9,911 bases of DNA from Sphingomonadales bacterium (lineage in GTDB: Bacteria; Pseudomonadota; Alphaproteobacteria; Sphingomonadales; Sphingomonadaceae), in NCBI GenBank assembly GCA_018971065.1, contig JAGWVC010000125.1, forward strand, positions 1 through 9,911. The letters run 5' to 3'. The notes below the pieces were generated by a model that searched no databases, was not told the DNA's origin, and worked only from the letters and a program-made list of their open reading frames with translations. This document shows, piece by piece, positions 7,970 through 9,911 of the stretch. A program made the translations under genes and the position numbers. The stretch's first letter is position 1; the number at the start of each line of letters is the position of its first letter.

Positions 7970-9223
7970 TCAGTGCAGCAGCGTCAGCCGGGCGAACAGC
8001 GTGCCCTGCACCGGGGTGCTGCCGTAGAACGGATCGAGCGCGGCGGGTTTGACGAATGTGGCGAGACTGCCGCCCAGCGCGAGTTCGAAACGGTCGATGG
8101 GCACGCGGCGGGCATAGCCGGCTTGCAGCTTCGTCACGCGGAAGGGCACGTCATGCAGCGCGGCGGCGGGATCGGGGAAAAGTTCGTCGTTGACGACATT
8201 CTCGACCCGGCCGAACAGGGTGTCGTGGCGGGAGACATCCCAGCTTGCCTCGCCGATCCAGGCGGTGAGGGTTTCGCCGGGCACGCGGGTCTTGGCGCTG
8301 AAACCGGTCATCGCGGACAGGCCCTTGCCGTTGGCGTATTGCGCGGAGGCGGTGAAGCGATGCTCGTCCTCGCCGGGATGAGTCGATTCGGGCTGGTGAA
8401 GCTGGCCATAGCTGGCCTGAAGCGACCACTGCGGCGTGGGGTTCAACGTGCCACGCACCGACCACGAATCGATGCGCGGGCTTTCGATGTTCCAGCGATG
8501 CTCGTCGGGTTCCTGCCCGCGAAAGCCGCTGGCCTCGATCTGCCAGGTGCGGGTGGCATAGCCGGCGGTGACGACGCCATAGGTGATGTGCGTGGAATCG
8601 AACCAGTGGTGGCTGATCGGCGGCTCGGGGTTGAGCCGGGCCGAGGCGCGGTGGACGAAGGCGGTGGGGCCGAGCGCGGGCTCGCCGACCGGGCCGCCGT
8701 AGAGAAAGAGCTGGCCTGCCCCGGCGTTGACGTCGATGCGGGCGGCGAGTTCCATGAACAGGTCGTGCGGGTGCTGGCGATCGACGATCGGCGCGCCGTG
8801 GGCAGTCTCGCCGGTGGCGAACAGGTTGGGGTAGCCCGAGGCGTCCATCGCCGGTTCGAGGCTGGTCATCGCCTTGAGCTGGAGCCGGCCCCAGTCGGTG
8901 TCGCGCTGGGCCATCAGCATCGCCATCGAGGTGACGTAAGTCTTGCTGTCGCCGCGCGGGCCGGTGGCATTCGTGTAATCCAGCGCCGCCGAGCCGTGCG
9001 CCATCAGCATCCAGTTGCCCGACATGACGTGGAGGCCGGGCATGGCGCCGTCGTTGCCCGGGGTGCGGGCGGTGCCGGAGCCTTCGGCGGAGGTGGATGG
9101 GGGCGTTTCCGCGCTCATGTCCATTCCCGGCATGTCCATGCCGTGATGGTCCATTTCCTGGGCAAAGGCGGGAGACGCGAGGGCGCTGGCTGCCAGCAGG
9201 GCAGCCGCAAGGGTGGTTTTCAT
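7970..9223 (-). CDS. Predicted outer-membrane beta-barrel protein with His/Met-rich N-terminus, possibly copper-related
   Basis: A 417-residue exported protein. The signal peptide (1-21, ending SPAFA) is followed at once by a His/Met-rich stretch, EMDHHGMDMPGMDM (23-36), typical of periplasmic copper or silver ligands. The body (about 65-417) alternates polar and aromatic residues in short blocks (GQLFLYGGPV, RTWQIEASGF, WSLQASYGQL), as expected for a beta-barrel. A conserved-looking motif DRQHPHDLFMELA lies at 148-160. The chain ends RLTLLH, not in the aromatic residue usual for outer-membrane barrels. I recall a widespread uncharacterised family with this motif found near copper-resistance genes, but could not confirm it here. 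ATG at 9223 has an AGGAAC ribosome binding site and opens with the signal peptide. An ATG at 9271 would add 16 non-signal residues. It lies 57 bases after the small Met/His-rich gene. Confidence 0.8.
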   Translation of the reverse strand: MKTTLAAALLAASALASPAFAQEMDHHGMDMPGMDMSAETPPSTSAEGSGTARTPGNDGAMPGLHVMSGNWMLMAHGSAALDYTNATGPRGDSKTYVTSMAMLMAQRDTDWGRLQLKAMTSLEPAMDASGYPNLFATGETAHGAPIVDRQHPHDLFMELAARIDVNAGAGQLFLYGGPVGEPALGPTAFVHRASARLNPEPPISHHWFDSTHITYGVVTAGYATRTWQIEASGFRGQEPDEHRWNIESPRIDSWSVRGTLNPTPQWSLQASYGQLHQPESTHPGEDEHRFTASAQYANGKGLSAMTGFSAKTRVPGETLTAWIGEASWDVSRHDTLFGRVENVVNDELFPDPAAALHDVPFRVTKLQAGYARRVPIDRFELALGGSLATFVKPAALDPFYGSTPVQGTLFARLTLLH

Positions 9224-9230
9224 TTGTGCA

Positions 9231-9236
9231 GTTCCT
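9231..9236 (-). promoter_or_regulatory. Ribosome binding site that decides the start of the outer-membrane protein gene
   Basis: AGGAAC on the minus strand lies seven bases before ATG at 9223. It supports that start, which places the signal peptide first, over the ATG at 9271. Confidence 0.6.
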
Positions 9237-9280
9237 GATCGAATGAGGTCTGACGGGCGGCGGACGCCCATGGTGGCCGA

Positions 9281-9583
9281 TCAGGCGCGGGGAGGGGGCG
9301 AATCCGGGCCGGTGGTGGCGCGCATCGCGAGGACGGCGGGGCGGGCGTCGGGCGTTTCCGACGGCGCAACGGTGGCGGCCATGACGGTCGGAAGATGGCT
9401 GGCCGGGGTGGCGCAGCCGATGCAGTCGTGCTGGGCCGCCGCCGGCACGGGGGCGTGGTGCGATGGCATGCCGGGCATCGCCATCATCGCATGCTCGCAC
9501 GGGGCGGCTTGCGGCACGGATGCCGCCAGCGCCGGGATGGCGAGGCAGAAGGCCAGCAGGGCAACGAGGCAGCGGCGAAGCAT
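9281..9583 (-). CDS. Small exported Cys/His/Met-rich protein, possibly metal-binding (DUF2946-like)
   Basis: A 100-residue protein with a signal peptide or N-terminal membrane anchor (1-20, RRCLVALLAFCLAIPALA). The mature part is rich in potential soft-metal ligands: CEHAMMAMPGMPSHH (29-43) and HDCIGC (52-57, a CxxC pair preceded by His). The C-terminus is Pro-rich (DSPPPRA). Size, CxxC position and tail resemble small DUF2946-type proteins found next to copper transport genes, but this resemblance is from memory. ATG at 9583 has an AGAAGGG ribosome binding site just behind the ychF stop. The gene follows ychF by 15 bases and precedes the His/Met-rich outer-membrane protein gene, with which it shares an MPGM motif. 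A periplasmic copper-binding or copper-sensing role is inference. Confidence 0.75.
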   Translation of the reverse strand: MLRRCLVALLAFCLAIPALAASVPQAAPCEHAMMAMPGMPSHHAPVPAAAQHDCIGCATPASHLPTVMAATVAPSETPDARPAVLAMRATTGPDSPPPRA

Positions 9584-9588
9584 CGCTG

Positions 9589-9595
9589 CCCTTCT
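9589..9595 (-). promoter_or_regulatory. Ribosome binding site of the small Cys/His/Met-rich protein gene
   Basis: AGAAGGG on the minus strand ends five bases before ATG at 9583. It fits in the 15-base gap after the ychF stop, so the small gene is probably translated from a transcript that includes ychF. Confidence 0.55.
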
Positions 9596-9598
9596 ACA

Positions 9599-9911
9599 CT
9601 AGCTGTGCAGGAAATGCATCACGTCGCCGTCCTGCACGACGTAGGCCTTGCCTTCGGCGCGGAGCTTGCCGGCCTCGCGGGCCTTCGATTCACCGCCGAG
9701 CGCGACGAAATCGTCGTAGGCGACGGTTTCGGCGCGGATGAAGCCCTTTTCGAAGTCGGAGTGGATCTCACCGGCGGCATTGGGGGCGGTGGCGCCCTTG
9801 TGGACTGTCCACGCGCGGGCTTCCTTGGGGCCGACAGTGAAGAAGGTGATCAGGTGCAGCAGTTCGTAGCCCGAGCGGATGACGCGGGCGAGGCCGGTTT
9901 CGTGCAGGCCC
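9599..9911 (-). CDS. ychF: Redox-regulated ATPase/GTPase YchF (OLA1), C-terminal 103 residues
   Basis: C-terminal fragment of YchF, a ribosome-associated Obg-family P-loop protein that prefers ATP in several species. The reading frame is open to the right edge and ends with TAG at 9601-9599. The visible part covers the end of the helical region and the TGS domain, with characteristic stretches [40 protein letters not shown] and [11 protein letters not shown]. The terminal HFLHS differs slightly from the common HFRFNV ending. The nucleotide-binding G domain lies beyond position 9911 and cannot be checked. It is the most upstream of four minus-strand genes with short gaps. Confidence 0.95.
   Translation of the reverse strand, partial: GLHETGLARVIRSGYELLHLITFFTVGPKEARAWTVHKGATAPNAAGEIHSDFEKGFIRAETVAYDDFVALGGESKAREAGKLRAEGKAYVVQDGDVMHFLHS

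Noticed and set aside
6692..9238. Long plus-strand frames opposite the phosphodiesterase and the outer-membrane protein
   Set aside because: The minus-strand frames carry signal peptides and family motifs. The plus-strand frames show none and are Gly/Ala/Asp-rich mirror frames.

Overview
The window is a GC-rich (roughly two-thirds G+C) bacterial chromosome segment. The cell-shape operon order, the protein sequences (MreB starting around [19 protein letters not shown], MutL starting PVIRRLPETLVNRIAAG) and the codon use point to an alphaproteobacterium, most likely a sphingomonad (Novosphingobium/Sphingomonas type). That assignment comes from recognising protein families, not from a database search.

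Layout. Positions 1-4153 (minus strand) hold the rod-shape/elongasome operon mreB-mreC-mreD-mrdA. The end of mrdA (PBP2) runs off the left edge. The last three genes are joined by one-base stop/start overlaps. mreB is separated from mreC by a 223-bp gap that is almost filled by a large imperfect inverted repeat. A 254-bp divergent intergenic region with two smaller inverted repeats separates mreB from mutL (4408-6207, plus), a mismatch-repair MutL with a complete endonuclease motif. mutL is followed by a small predicted lipoprotein gene (6244-6738, plus). That gene converges on, and overlaps by 14 bp at the 3' ends, a minus-strand gene for a secreted type-I phosphodiesterase/nucleotide pyrophosphatase-like enzyme (6725-7927).

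Further right, still on the minus strand and probably co-transcribed, are a predicted outer-membrane protein with a His/Met-rich N-terminus (7970-9223), a 100-residue exported Cys/His/Met-rich protein (9281-9583), and the C-terminal part of the GTPase/ATPase YchF (9599 to the right edge). Transcription would run ychF, small metal-binding-like protein, outer-membrane protein, phosphodiesterase. The Met/His-rich motifs in two adjacent exported proteins suggest copper or silver handling in the envelope.

Most of the window is ordinary core genome. No CRISPR array, tRNA, rRNA, transposase or phage gene was seen. The items most worth a second look are the long inverted repeat whose right arm covers the mreB stop codon, the exported Met/His-rich gene pair behind ychF, and a seven-G run inside mutL. 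I found no convincing evidence of a wholly new biological system.
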